Shown: positions 14,594 through 34,348 of the stretch, one piece after another | How positions within the stretch are numbered: position 1 is the first letter of the stretch | Layout: each line of letters begins with the position of its first letter | Origin: Urechis unicinctus | Lineage: Eukaryota; Annelida; Polychaeta; Xenopneusta; Urechidae | Length of the DNA: 64,000 bases | NCBI GenBank assembly: GCA_034190875.2 | Contig: CM067356.1 | Coordinates: 30,023,704-30,087,703, forward strand | Direction: 5' to 3' | Translations under genes and position numbers: made by a program | The notes under the pieces: generated by a model | Databases searched by the model: none | Told to the model about the DNA's origin: nothing | What the model saw: only the letters and a program-made list of their open reading frames with translations

Positions 14594-14682
14594 TGCCTGG
14601 GTGTCTCTCACCTCACCTTACCCCACCAAACCCCTCTCTCATCGACCCCTCGAGACTGATGTGCCTCTGGGTGGACCATTGT

Positions 14683-14688
14683 AATAAA
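14683..14688 (+). terminator. Proximal poly(A) signal of UNC119
   Basis: AATAAA lies 90 bp after the UNC119 stop. A further AATAAA at 17037-17042 could serve a much longer 3' UTR of about 2.4 kb. The choice cannot be made from sequence alone. Confidence 0.5.
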
Positions 14689-14693
14689 TAACA

Positions 14694-17273
14694 ATGGTTT
14701 CGTGTCCAATTAAGCACCTCTCTTTATGTCCAATGGGCTTCAGCAATGTGACATTTATGGAAGGAATTGTAGGCAAACTGTATTATACATTCTCATTAAG
14801 TCATAATTTATTACTTCAGAGTTGTGTTGTCATGGGTGGTATGTTTTCTGTAATAAGTCATGAGGTTTTGTTTTACAATAGTATTATCATGAGACAGAAG
14901 AGGTGTTTGTTGTACTTGGTGAGGCTCTGTCAAGGTATCAATGCTCAGAATACATGGGTCGGTACCAGGTTTGTAACATTCATGTGCTGTGACCAAATCA
15001 CCTTGCTAATGCTTTTCGATGAGATGATGGAAATCGTGGTTATTGGGTGTTCCATCAGTTGTGGTTAATTGGCGTTTGTAGTCTTGAGGATGGAAATACC
15101 AGGTGTGTTGTTAATGCCCTATATATGGTCATGTTATGTAACCACGGTTGGTGGTGGTGGTTAGGCAAATAATGGTGATATTTGGGTGGTTATAGATGGA
15201 CATCATTCCATTGTCGGTGTTTGTGTCATCCTAATGTTGTGTATTGATGGAAGTTTCCCCATTTTGCACCTAACATTCCTTCATCGAACTGGTCATTTAA
15301 AGGACATCATTCTTCTTATATTGTTTTGCTTTGCAATTGTGCATCTGGTGTAGGCAAGCTGTTTTAACATACTATCTGGCCTTCACTGCGGTACTTCCCG
15401 CATGGCGCCTTTCTATCACCTCACTTGATCCATCCTGCTACAAACAAATGTCTACTCATGACGGGCTACATGTTACTCCATGACATAAATGTATATTTTA
15501 GTATGATCCTCACTAAGGCATGTAACCCCTGCCATTTCATTAGACGTCGATAAATTTAAAGCTGTAGGATTAAATGCAGGGTTGATTTTGAATAGAATTC
15601 AGTTAGTTAAAAATAATCTGCGTTGCTGGTGGCCAATGATTGGTGAGGACTTTATGTCCGTCCGTTAGCTTTAGTCATTACCTAATCCTAAGCTGTGATG
15701 TGATGCTGGGTTTTACATACCTCTGTAGTGTAACGGTGTTGTGACAGCATGGTCACTGTGTGATGACATCATGGTGACATTGTGATGACAGCAAGGTAAC
15801 ATTGTGATGACAGCATGGTGACTGTGATGACAGCATGGTGACTGATGATTGCATGGTGACATTGTGATGACTGCATGGTGACATTGTGATGACAGAATGG
15901 TAACATTGTGATGACAGCATGGTGACTGTGATGATTGCATGTTGACATTTTGATGACAGCTTGGTGACTTTGATGATTGCATGGTGACATTGTGACTGTG
16001 GTTTCTTGACCTAGTGATGCCATCTTGGTAACCATGTCAAGTTGCACAGCCACATTGTGATGACCACACCGTGACTGTGGGACAACAGTTTGAGGGCAGT
16101 GTAGTGACTACATCGTGTATCAATAGCATCCCTGAACTGGCCTGCTGTCATGTGTTTGCCTGTACTTATGTATGTCATCACTCTTCAAACCTCATCATTT
16201 GTGGTTTAAGATAATATGTATCCTGCTCCTTGTTGCTCATCCCATGGCATTGTTTGCCATGCTAGTTATCAGTTACACCACACTGGTTCACCTTAGCCAA
16301 TCAAGTCCACACTATATATTGTCGGAGACGAAGGGGGACAACCCATTTTGATTTAGTCAAATGGTATATTTCCATTATATTTATACATTTTACAATCTTT
16401 ACATATGTTACTTCATTCTGTTTGCATAGATAATGAGATAAGAAGGTTAATTTTGTATATAAGCCTTATCTATACCTGTCACTTTCATTCTGTGCTTGTC
16501 TGCACCTATTGACCCTTGCCTGACAATTGGGTCTGCATGTTTCACATGATCTCAGTTAACCTTTACATGTCACAGTGCTCTTGAGGATCTACATGGACTC
16601 ATTTTGTATATTTATTTTCTATATCCAATGATATCCTTCAATAACAGTTCAGTGTTTTGTCGCATCGACAGAACTACAAAGACTTAACTTCCCTTTGGCC
16701 ATTATCCACGGGGTCACTTACTGTTGTACATTTCGTGAACACCTCTACAAAGAGCATCCCACAAACAGCCGAGCTGGTAAAATATTGACGGACCATTTTT
16801 AACAAATTTATATTGTGTTCTTTGTACTCCGATTGTTTTTCACTTGCCAACTGGCTCATGGGAAGAGAATTGGGGATAAATGATAGGTTGCATTGCATTG
16901 AAGGGACATGACTTGTGTCATGGTTGGAGTGTCAGACAGTAGGCTGCTCACTGGGCATTGATTCCAGTTAGCAGCAACACTCTTGGCCTGAAGCTGGTCT
17001 ATCACATGTGTGTGTATGTATTACCATAGACAGAATAATAAAGTATTTGTGACTTGTTTCTTTGTTTCCTTCTTTACAAGTTTGTGATGGCTGCTTCACA
17101 CCAAAGGATCAAATAAATAGGTTCAACCATACACTGGTAACACCACTAAAAGGTGGCCACTTAGGAATACTACAAATTGAAGCATTAAAACATGTTTTGT
17201 GTGGTTTAATTTCTATACTGCTACACCTATCATAATTTACCTGTAATGACAAAACATTGTATTTGTCGAGATA
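14694..17273. other. Intergenic region between convergent UNC119 and CFAP251
   Basis: No coding exon with splice sites or a recognisable domain on either strand. It contains the GGTGACATTGTGATGACAGCAT minisatellite (15730-16080). The rest is AT-rich and may be a long UNC119 3' UTR. Confidence 0.6.
15730..16080. repeat. Minisatellite of ~20-23-bp units
   Basis: Imperfect tandem copies of GTGATGACAGCATGGTGACATT with shorter interspersed variants (GTGATGATTGCATGGTGAC). The minus-strand open frames read as Cys/His/Ser-rich repeats and are repeat artefacts. Confidence 0.88.
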
Positions 17274-17279
17274 TTTATT
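17274..17279 (-). terminator. Poly(A) signal of CFAP251
   Basis: TTTATT on + (AATAAA on -) lies about 245 bp downstream of the CFAP251 stop and is the first canonical hexamer after it. Confidence 0.55.
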
Positions 17280-17521
17280 CACTGCTTACAAATACTGAAG
17301 TTTCAACGTTTATAATTGCTCAAAGCAGGATTGATTGCTTGAACAGACTGTAAATTTCATCATGATAAGCAAACAAATTGATCTTGTTGCAACGGCAAAC
17401 GGGTGGATGACAGCAAGTAATGTACAATTTCTTGGATGAATATCAAGGCAATCACCATAAGCAACACGACCCAATAACAACATGCATTAAATAACAAAAC
17501 AGACATTCTTTACTGCAGCCT

Positions 17522-25508
<7,987 letters not shown>

Positions 25509-26335
25509 GTTGAATCTGGAATCTTTGTTTGAGACTATTGAGAGTGTCGTGAATTACAATATATATCAGCAAAAATCAATGAACATCTTTGAAATGAAGA
25601 ATTGTAATGCACTATGGTTTAATGTACATTCATTTCCAAAACAACCTAAGGAAATAACTTATGGCTGGGGGCATTAGTTGGGACTAGCACTTAGGGGCCC
25701 CAGAATTCAGAATATTCAGAAATTCTTGAAAATGTGTGTGTGCTACTGCTGCAGTGATGTTCTGACAATTTATCATGGAATAATAAGATGTTAGATTAAA
25801 TACAGGCAAGTTATGTCGCCCCTAACGGTTATTGATGCAGACCAACTACAGAGCGGACATGAGAGGCAAAGTTTTCTAGGTCCACTGTTTAGGTTCCGTG
25901 TGAAGTGCATAAATGGGATAAACAATGCTTATAGTCTACAGATGAAGAATATGTGGTTAAATCATGGCACCATCATATATGAACTTCCAAGCACCATATT
26001 AATAAGCTTTTTAAATTTCACATAGTATCCACCAATACAACACAACTTGACTTTTCATATACGGTGATCTAGAATTAGCAGCAGATATGTCAACCGTACA
26101 AACATTATAGGTCGACAACAATGATCACATATTTTTTTTTTAGTTCAACCAACAGACGCTAAAATGTCTTATTAAGAGATCAACTTTTACAAGTCTTATT
26201 GGTACGGCATCCAAACAAATAGCTACCCTACAAATATCCTCTGCTTTTTACTTGTAAATACATCAATTTCAAATGTTCTACACCACACATAGGCCATAAT
26301 CCGCCTCTGACAGCGCTGTGCTACATACTACTGTA
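25509..26335. other. Upstream region of CFAP251
   Basis: It should contain the CFAP251 promoter on the minus strand. No coding exon or repeat with clear ends is visible. I cannot place a TATA or RFX/X-box element with confidence. Confidence 0.4.
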
Positions 26336-26337
26336 GA

Positions 26338-26552
26338 GGCAAAGAGCCGCATGCGAAATTTCTAAGGTTCTGAAGTAAAAATGACAGATGAACTCGCTAA
26401 AAACTTACTAAAGCCCTCCATGCCAACAAATTTGTGACAAAACTGAAAGGCGAAGAGCCAAATGCGAAATTTCTAAGGTTTTTTAAAAATGACAGATGAA
26501 CTCGCTAAAAACTTACTAAAGCCCTCCATGCCAAAAAATTTGTGACAAAATC
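26338..26552. repeat. Two-copy tandem duplication, ~110-bp unit
   Basis: About 26341-26448 and 26453-26552 share GCGAAATTTCTAAGGTT, then ATGACAGATGAACTCGCTAA, then AAGCCCTCCATGCCAA and AATTTGTGACAAAA. They differ by a few indels. No gene is associated with them. Confidence 0.9.
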
Positions 26553-26963
26553 AACTCATCAAGAAACTTTGTTCAAAAACACTACATGTCCGACTCCCAC
26601 AATGCAACATAATTTAGTTAATTCGCTGTGATACTGCTCACGTTTTCGATTCGTGCGGCAGCTATGTTGGACAACAATTCTTAAAATTGTGTTGTATTTC
26701 ATTGATTCTGTTGATTAAGGAGTATGACTGTTGTTGGACTCTAGACAAGATTGATGTTAAGACATTTATGGATATGAAAATGCATGTTTTTTAAACTGTC
26801 CCTTGTCTGCATTGCGAGAAGGAGCATATTTGCTTATATCCTTAAAGATTCTGCCATATGGAACCTCGCCCCTATGGTGGGATCAGACCAGGGGCGAGTG
26901 CCTTGCGTAAACCACACTTTGGTGACCAGATGGAAAACATTTTTAGCAATCACAAAGGTGGGC

Positions 26964-27346
26964 GGTCGTTTCGTACACACAGGTGTTTCGTACACAGGTA
27001 GTTTCGTACACAAATGGTTGCTCTATACATGCTACTGTGAGTCGTTACATGCTGTATTGAATATGAGGTGTATATTATCAGTGGTTTTGGTCATTTCTAG
27101 TTTTATGCATTTATCGGGAGTTATTCAGACGGTTCAAATTATTACTAATCATATTTTTCAAGCTAAACTCGTAACGAAGCTTTAGACAGATAAGGATACC
27201 TTTTTTACATGGGTACTAACTTAAGCATATCGCTCAGAACAGCCGATCTAACGTGCACAAAACAACCGATCTGCCGTGTACGAAACAACCTAACGCCGTA
27301 ACGTACAGAGTGTGTACGAAACAACCATGCAGTGTACGAAACGACC
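26964..27346. mobile_element. MITE-like element with TTTCGTACAC subterminal repeats
   Basis: The left terminus GGTCGTTTCGTACAC (26964-26978) is the exact reverse complement of the right terminus GTGTACGAAACGACC (27332-27346). TTTCGTACAC recurs at three sites in the first 50 bp. Inverted forms (GTACGAAACAACC) recur at three sites in the last 90 bp. The element is 383 bp, non-coding, and no target-site duplication is obvious. Confidence 0.65.
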
Positions 27347-27349
27347 TGT

Positions 27350-28935
27350 AATCATCACAAACACGAGCGCACACAGACAGGAATCGCCGTATTATGAATA
27401 ACTACATCATGATATTATAGACAGAGATAGACTTATATTAATTTAGCGATTCAAGAAATTGTCACAAATGTCAGTTCAACGTTGCAGACAACAGTCTGAA
27501 ATCTGAATTCTGACGAAGAAGGGTGGTTCAGGCAGACTTAGAATAAACGGGCACATACAAAATGCAGGACACATATCTCATAAAATGGTTCGTTCTAAAT
27601 ATTAACCAAAACGTTCTTAAACAAAAATAAATCAACGATAATACGTACATCAATAGATTAGTCCTATTTATCTACAGCATCCACCATGAAAGAGCGTCAA
27701 CAATCTCCAAGGAAACACGCCAACTGCGCATGGTCAGACAAATTTACTCTGTAGTATATTCGCCCGATAGCCATTCAATGAAATAGCTCGCCCTTTGCTC
27801 ATCGAGATATTTTCAAGGGAAACAGTTGCATAGGCGTGTTCATTCGGTTCCAATTTCGATGTGTGAAAACTTAAGCGCATTGAATAGCGAAAGATGTTAT
27901 TGTTATGATAGATTTTCAATATTCAAAAATTGCTAGTAAAGTTGACGAAAAGTGGGAGAAATAACCAAATGGTAACGACTGCTGAATGTTCAATTACACT
28001 GAATATCACGAAACCCCACGAAAAAAACCCACTTAGAATCACACGACAGATAAAGATTTGAATTATTGACAGTGAATTTCAATCTCTTGACATTGAGCGA
28101 GTTAAAGTTAGAAAATAAATGGGAGAAATAACCACGAGGCTATAATTGAACGAATTATTGATCTCAGTTTGGTTCCAGTTGAAACAATTACAAAAACGAC
28201 AAACAGTTTGTTGGGGCTTCAAATCGCATCAAGTGTAGACTAAACGTTTTAGTGAACTCATCAATGGAAATGCGTTATTTCTGTTGCAGGTTTAAATCAA
28301 CACATAATCATGGAGCAGTTATTTCTCAATATTATTAATGATAAATATGACATATGCTAAGAAAAATATCACATTGAGTAGAGATAATCAGAAGCCATAA
28401 TAACTAACAGCGTCGTCGCTGTTTACAACTTTCAATAAGACAATATCTTATGTTCACCCCTGTATGATATTTAAGATAGTCAACCATTAGTCGCGAGGTA
28501 ACTGAGAGCTTTCACAATCAAAAGCTCTTTACTCGCTGCTTTCGGGTGAATCAAGCGAGGGCGAATCGTGTTACTTTACCGCGCGACACAGAACTATGTT
28601 AACTTCACGGACGTTCATTCATTCGTGATCTTCGAGTCATAACCAGTGAGTATTTCATGAGACAATTGCTGCAATTGTAAAAAAAATTTGTAGTGAGGAA
28701 ATGTTAAAATTATCTACTGATTATTTCTTGCATTGTCATTTAGTTGTAAGCCTGATGCTAACCAGATAATAGACGACCGCAGAAGGAAGTCAGGTACGTA
28801 CCAGTTCGGCACACTTGCCGTGACTTGGTTTGAAGTTAGCCAGGCCTTGGTCGGACGGTGATATACATATATACGGTTCTGCAGCGATCGTAGTCATGCC
28901 ATTAAAAACCACATCGATGTTGTGTACATGCGTAT
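27350..28935. other. Intergenic stretch with no identified gene
   Basis: AT-rich sequence with only short, domain-free frames on both strands and no repeat structure that I could resolve. Confidence 0.5.
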
Positions 28936-28941
28936 CTATAC

Positions 28942-31245
28942 TATAGGCTATAAATCGTTTGCGACCTGCTTCGCAGAGCGCTATATTTTGTGTATTGGCT
29001 CCGCGAAGTGGTGCGCTGAGCGCATGCGCGAAATCGCGCTGATCCTCGGAGGCAAAAACATTTGTGTATTGAGCGGACGTGATATCGAAAGCTGAAAGTT
29101 TCCACTGTTTTCGTACGAATTATCTCGTGTTTTGAACTTTCCAAGATGTCGGATTATTTTAATCAGCTTGAGGAAAGTATGTAGACAAGATATCGAGCAA
29201 AACTTGAGATGGTTGGTTTAAATTCCGTTGAAAAAGATGATCCATTTCTCTGGAACACTGAACTGTGGACGGCATCCGTGCAGGACTGGCCAGTGGTAAC
29301 TTTTGGCCATATTTATTGATACCTGATCGAAACTCCGGGTGTTTTCACCCACCAGAAGTTAAAACCGTACAGTTTCACAAACTTAAGTATGCTGGAAACA
29401 CGGCAGTCCCTAAGAAAAGAAAAAGAAACCACCAAATAGATGACATCATCTAAGACCCCACATCATTCCTTGCCAAGTTACGGGCCATAAGACCAGATGC
29501 TGCCATCTTCACCATAACAAACCCTGGGAAGCCTCCCAACTTCAACCTTCCTCCACCTCTGACAAACTTTGGCCGCATATTGAAAGCATCCCTTGAAAAA
29601 CCCAGCCAAAGTCTGTTGAATCAGGTTATGGGCTATGCAGCTGAATGTAATGCTGATGCTATTAAATGGGGGATGGAGAAAGAAGGCGATGCTTTTGGAC
29701 AGTACAAAGACATAATGACAAAGGAACATCAAGACTTCCAGATCCGCCCCTCTGGTCTTGTCGACCCACAGTTCCCCTTTTTAGGGGCATCCCCTGATGC
29801 AGTAATCAGCTGCAATTGCCACGGCACAGGTGTTGTGGAGGTGAAATGCCCATACAGCAGCAAGGAAGCTGACCCATGTCAAAGTGTTTCATATCTCGGT
29901 CAGCACACTGCAAGCACCCCGTGTCTTAGTAAGAACCATCACTATCACAGTCAGGTCCAAGGCACACTCAATCTTCATCCCACAGCTTCATTTTGCCATT
30001 TTGTATGCTGGACCCCCATAGGGATACACATCGAATATATTGCCAAAGATCCGCAATTCATGACTAGCTCTCTCCCAAATTTTTCTACCGGAAGTAATGA
30101 CAAAATCGCTCATTCGCACAGGAAAATTTGCACACTGTCCACCAGCTCGGCCTCTGACCACTCTTCCTCACTATAACGCTGCAACTGAGCAAGCACCATC
30201 GCCAAGTGTCCCTACAGACATAACACATGCAAATTCTGACCCTTCATGGTGTTTCTGTGGTTATGGCAAAGACTATGGCAAAATGGTTGCTTGTGATGGT
30301 GAACACTGCAAGGTGGAATGGTACCACATGAAGTGTGTAAACATGAAAAGGGCACCCAAGGGTAATTGGTATTGCGCAGGATGTAAAAATTTATAATGTG
30401 AAATATAATCATCTTGATTTCATTGTATTTTGTGTTCTTATGTGTAAATGTATTATATAATAAATCAGGTCTGCCTAAATCTAATTCATTTTTATTTAAC
30501 ATAACTGAATCATGACAACAGCAACAGCTATCAAGTGGTCACAAATGTATTTGTAGGTTTTGTAATTGATGCCGTCAATGCTTTTATGGCCGAAGACTGC
30601 TTTCAAATTCAGAAATCTTAGTTTCGTTGGCCTCTTATTCGCACAGAAGTTTACTGCACTCACTAATGAGACTATTTAGTGCTTTTTATAACTGAGCTAG
30701 AGTTGCCACAGACTGTTATACCACATGAAGCTGAGAAACAACACTGTCCAACTCCTCTCCCAAAAATGTCTTCTTATGATGGGATCAGTCTGTACACATA
30801 CACCTTGAACTGGGTCAGCAGGTGGAGGATTGGTGCAAGCCATTCTTGTAGGCTTCATTGACAGGAATTCGGTTAAACTTAACTTTGCACTACTGGGTAT
30901 GATGGGTAACAATCCCACAGTTATAAAAAAAGACACACAAGTGAACTTTTCTGTACGACTCGTGAGATCAACAATACATGCAGAGAGAGTTCTTGGGCCA
31001 GTAGAGGAATTGGTCATATTAATGGATTTAAAGCAGAGACATAAACGGCATACATGGGCCTCTTTGATTTCGACTTGGCTAGATGTCCGCCTCCAGCCGG
31101 CTCGTTTCACAGCGTTTCGGAGCTGCGCATTGACAGGTGACAACTACGCAATACACATTCTTTTGCCTCCAGGCGTATGCGCATGCGCACTCTGCGCGCT
31201 TATCGGTTACGTCACAGAGGGTCGCAAACGATCTATAGGAATAAG
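28942..31245 (+). mobile_element. YqaJ-bearing DNA transposon remnant with TIRs (ISL2EU-like?)
   Basis: The left end (about 28948) reads CTATAAATCGTTTGCGACC. The right end (about 31227-31245) reads GGTCGCAAACGATCTATAG. The two are inverted repeats of about 18 bp with one mismatch, and GC-rich CGCATGCGC palindromes lie just inside each. The 2.3-kb interior carries a plus-strand YqaJ nuclease/PHD gene and no recognisable transposase, so this looks like a non-autonomous or internally deleted copy. YqaJ-type second proteins are known from the eukaryotic ISL2EU transposon group, and assignment there is inference. Sequence 30500-31200 has open frames on both strands without a domain I recognise. 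Confidence 0.6.
29146..30395 (+). pseudogene. YqaJ-type (lambda exonuclease fold) nuclease with C-terminal PHD finger
   Basis: Coding starts at MSDYFNQLEE (29146). It runs, with stops and a probable frame loss near 29180-29450, through DDPFLWNTELW and YLIETPGVFT to a clean frame (about 29460-30176) with FLGASPDAVI and VVEVKCPY. These are the Asp and Glu-x-Lys residues of the PD-(D/E)xK YqaJ active site, and they are followed by QVQGTL. In another frame, 30238-30395 encodes a PHD finger (CFCGYGKDYGKMVACD, WYHMKCVNM, WYCAGC) ending at a stop. The SWIM-finger middle part expected in this family is absent, which suggests an internal deletion. Nuclease residues are intact but the reading frame is broken. 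It lies inside the TIR-bounded element. Confidence 0.75.
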
Positions 31246-31249
31246 TGTC

Positions 31250-33560
31250 TTAGTCTGGATTCCCAAACTGCCCGTTCTAAATCTAACTAGCCCAACACTA
31301 ACGACAACAGACCATTGTCAGGTTTTATACCTTGTTTGTTTAACAGAACATCCACATATTTTGTTGTCGATTCAGACACATCAGACTGAACACACCACTT
31401 TTTTCCACTAAATATGCATGTTTGGTTGAGTTTCAGGCGATCAGTGTCAAAAGTGTTAATTTTGTTTTGATTAAGATCATGTTTCATATTGCTATCGCCA
31501 GCCGAAATGTACATTTGCGATAACTTAACAAGTTTACCGGTGATATTCCTTCTGAAATATAAGCTTGGAGGACAGTATCCCAGAGAGACCCAGAAACTTC
31601 CGACGTAAATATGGTGGTGAGAACATAGGCAAAAACTATATTTGATAGTTCCTGTCACCTTTCCTACATGTTAGACAAGGTCATTTTAGCTCTTAGCTTC
31701 GTGCCACAAATAGTCCCTGTGAAACCGCGTCTTGCAAGCTGCCTTGTCTATGTTCCATTTAGTGAAAGCTTCCGCCGGTCAGTTACTGCCACCATGTTGG
31801 CAAGTCTGGTCCAGATATTAGCTCTTGGTGTGATTTTGGGCTGAGATACTCAATCACAGGAGACTTAAGTTGTTGAAACTCGCCTTAAGTTCAGATAAAT
31901 GTTAACATATGTTCAGATAAATGTTTGGTGAGTTGATGTTATAGATAAAACACGTGGACACAGATCATTCCATTGAAATCCCAACCTTCATTCTGGTAAG
32001 ATGCAAGAATCAATAGGAAGTGCAGCAGCATGTCCTGTACTACCGGTTTGCAAGAGATAGTACTAACCCAACAACCCACCCTTAACACCATCGCACCACA
32101 ATCCACCCCTCCCCCCACGATTTATGAATGTGTCACTTCACACCCTTGTACAAACCAAACCAAGTGAATGATCAATCTGGCGGTAATCATACAACAGTTT
32201 ACACCACAGCGCCTTCCTTTCACAAAACCCTTATTGCGATTATGACAGCTTGCACAAGCCTATGCCTGATCACTGCAATATCTTTTGGCACGTTCTGTGA
32301 AATCAAAATATAGTCAAAGACGTAGATATGATATGTTTCACTGAATTGCATTTTGTGAGCTTTATGCAGTGAGGCAGACATTTCTGAATGATGTTTCAAT
32401 CAATGGTGCACAATGTTTGCCACCCTTCTAGTTATCATTATTCTTACAAACCTCAAACATACCGTGTATCTTTTTAGGAAAGAATGAAATTGACATGGTC
32501 TGCGAGGCGACAAAGTTGGTCGTCATTCCATTCACCATCATTAAAGTATTATTACGCTGATTAAACCCTATGCGCTATAAATAGCTTTATTAAACAAAGC
32601 AGTATTTATTTTGACTGTAGATGAGAGGCCAGCGTGCTGCGTCACAGTTTGTCTTTAAATGAGCTGTTTATACGGACTAGATGATCACTGATTGAAGTGA
32701 CACTCATACAAATTACGCTCCATACTACAGTTGAATATTTGGTTTAGCAGGTTTACGATTCTGGGAGATTGATCAAAGAGTTTATAGCCTCGATAAGAGT
32801 GGTCACTCAACCCTCTGTCTGAGAAAATAATGTGAAGAAGCCCACTCAGCCGCGTGTTGCTTTGTCATAGTCTCTTTAAACTACTTGGAATTCTCTGTTT
32901 TTATTTGAGGTGTGGTCGCCTCAACCAATCAGATGACTCAATATATTAAACACTTGAGAAGTAAGATCTACAGTCTTGTGTGCTTAAGTTGATTTCATGC
33001 TATTGTTGTGTGATGGCTGGTTTGTAATTCATGCAATTTAATAATTACCTCAGATCTTGACGGAGTGAATCTTTTCGGGCAGCTATAAACTCTTTGATGA
33101 AATATCAAGGATAGTAAATGGCACGGACACTGTGAGAGGCCAAGTGTTTATCATAGGTCTATCCTGGACCGGGAAATTTATCAAGTTGACATGTATTTAA
33201 TAATGTACTTGTTGTTTTTGCTTTTTTGAAAACCTGTTGTGCAATGTGTTGTGGCAGGGGATCGACTGCGAACCGACAGTTAGTTATAGTTTTTGGATTT
33301 ACACCACCAAGGAACTCTAAAGAGAAGGACCCTCTTGCATATGACAAATGCCTGGTAACTACATTAAGGTCATATTAGAATATTTAGCTCATCTAAAGTA
33401 ATAAGAAACAACTTGTAATATTTTACCCCACAAATCATGCAAAATAAACAACCATTTTTTGTGTTTTGGGGAGTGAAAAGCTGGCATTATTTTTAAAAGT
33501 CATTTTAACCACCTCCTACATGGATGGCCTTTTTCAGGTTTAGTGACAGATATTTGTGTG
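31250..33560. other. Intergenic stretch with no identified gene
   Basis: Only short frames without domain or splice support. There is a pyrimidine-rich patch near 32090. No repeat boundaries were resolved. Confidence 0.5.
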
Positions 33561-33567
33561 ATCTGGG

Positions 33568-33817
33568 TTATAGTTGAATGGGATGGGTAGAGGCAGATGT
33601 GGGTGCTGCAGCTGGTACAGAGGTCTGAACCATGGATTTGACAAACTCAGTATCATCTTGAATCCTGTCTACACAGTAAATAAGAGTGGGATGGTGAAGG
33701 TCTGCAATGACAACAAGCTTTCTTTCTGTACTTTGAGTTTTCTGACCTGAGACATAAGCTGCAAGTTTGTCTGAAGTTTGTTTCTTTACAGCAACTTTGC
33801 ACATGCCGTCTCCCTGG
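33568..33817 (-). CDS. Unidentified terminal exon (partial gene)
   Basis: On the minus strand a strong acceptor (TGTTTGTTTCCAG, ending about 33818) precedes an open exon of about 82 codons ending in TAA at 33568. It encodes a hydrophilic then hydrophobic segment (KLVVIADLHHPTLIYCVD) and an Ala/Ser/Thr-rich tail. I do not recognise the protein. Codon-like composition and the acceptor suggest a real last exon, but no upstream exon was found. The LINE at 34063 would lie in the intron or upstream flank of such a gene. Confidence 0.35.
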
Positions 33818-34047
33818 AAACAAACAGCCTACTTTGATGTAGGAAGAGTAACACTATCTCCTTAGTTGAGTTTGTCCCACTAATCATTGTCATCCATAAA
33901 TTCACTGTAGTGCACTAAAACAATGCTGCCACAGAATGTAACCAATTCATGGGTTTTCTGGCATGAGTTTTCCACCTTGCCACTCTGGCCTATGACCTGG
34001 AACTTGGGTCATCAATGTATTGAGTTTATAGCTTCCGTGTGTGGTGC

Positions 34048-34062
34048 TTTCACTTTTTTGCT
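34048..34062. repeat. Left 15-bp direct repeat flanking the LINE
   Basis: TTTCACTTTTTTGCT, identical to 38383-38397. It is interpreted as the target-site duplication of the whole 34063-38382 insertion. Confidence 0.8.
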
Positions 34063-34104
34063 TGAACACATAACAACAAACAAATACAATGAGAAATCTA
34101 AACT

Positions 34105-34348
34105 CCCACGGTCAATCAAATCTAAACTCACCAGGGTTCAGAACCCAGATTCTTTTGTTGGGCCCAACATCTATGGCCCATTGTCTACCATGGAGACTGA
34201 TGAGGTCCCCCATGGCAGACACACATCATCAGGGGCCAATCGGGACCCTGGGTCTGTAGTGGCCCAGGGAACCTGCGGCCCTAGGAATGCCATGGGGACT
34301 GAGGTCCACCATGGCAGCAAACGTCCCGCCAAACCCCCTGATAGGTAA
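34105..34348 (+). pseudogene. LINE ORF1 C-terminal fragment
   Basis: An open frame ends at TAA 34346-34348, overlapping the ORF2 ATG by one base (TAATG). The peptide is hydrophilic (MGTEVHHGSKRPAKPPDR at its end) without a recognisable zinc knuckle. The N-terminal part of ORF1 is missing, consistent with 5' truncation at 34063. Confidence 0.6.

Noticed and set aside
15713..16053. Cys/His-rich minus frames resembling zinc fingers
   Set aside because: They arise from the 22-bp minisatellite. Spacing follows the repeat and not a finger consensus.
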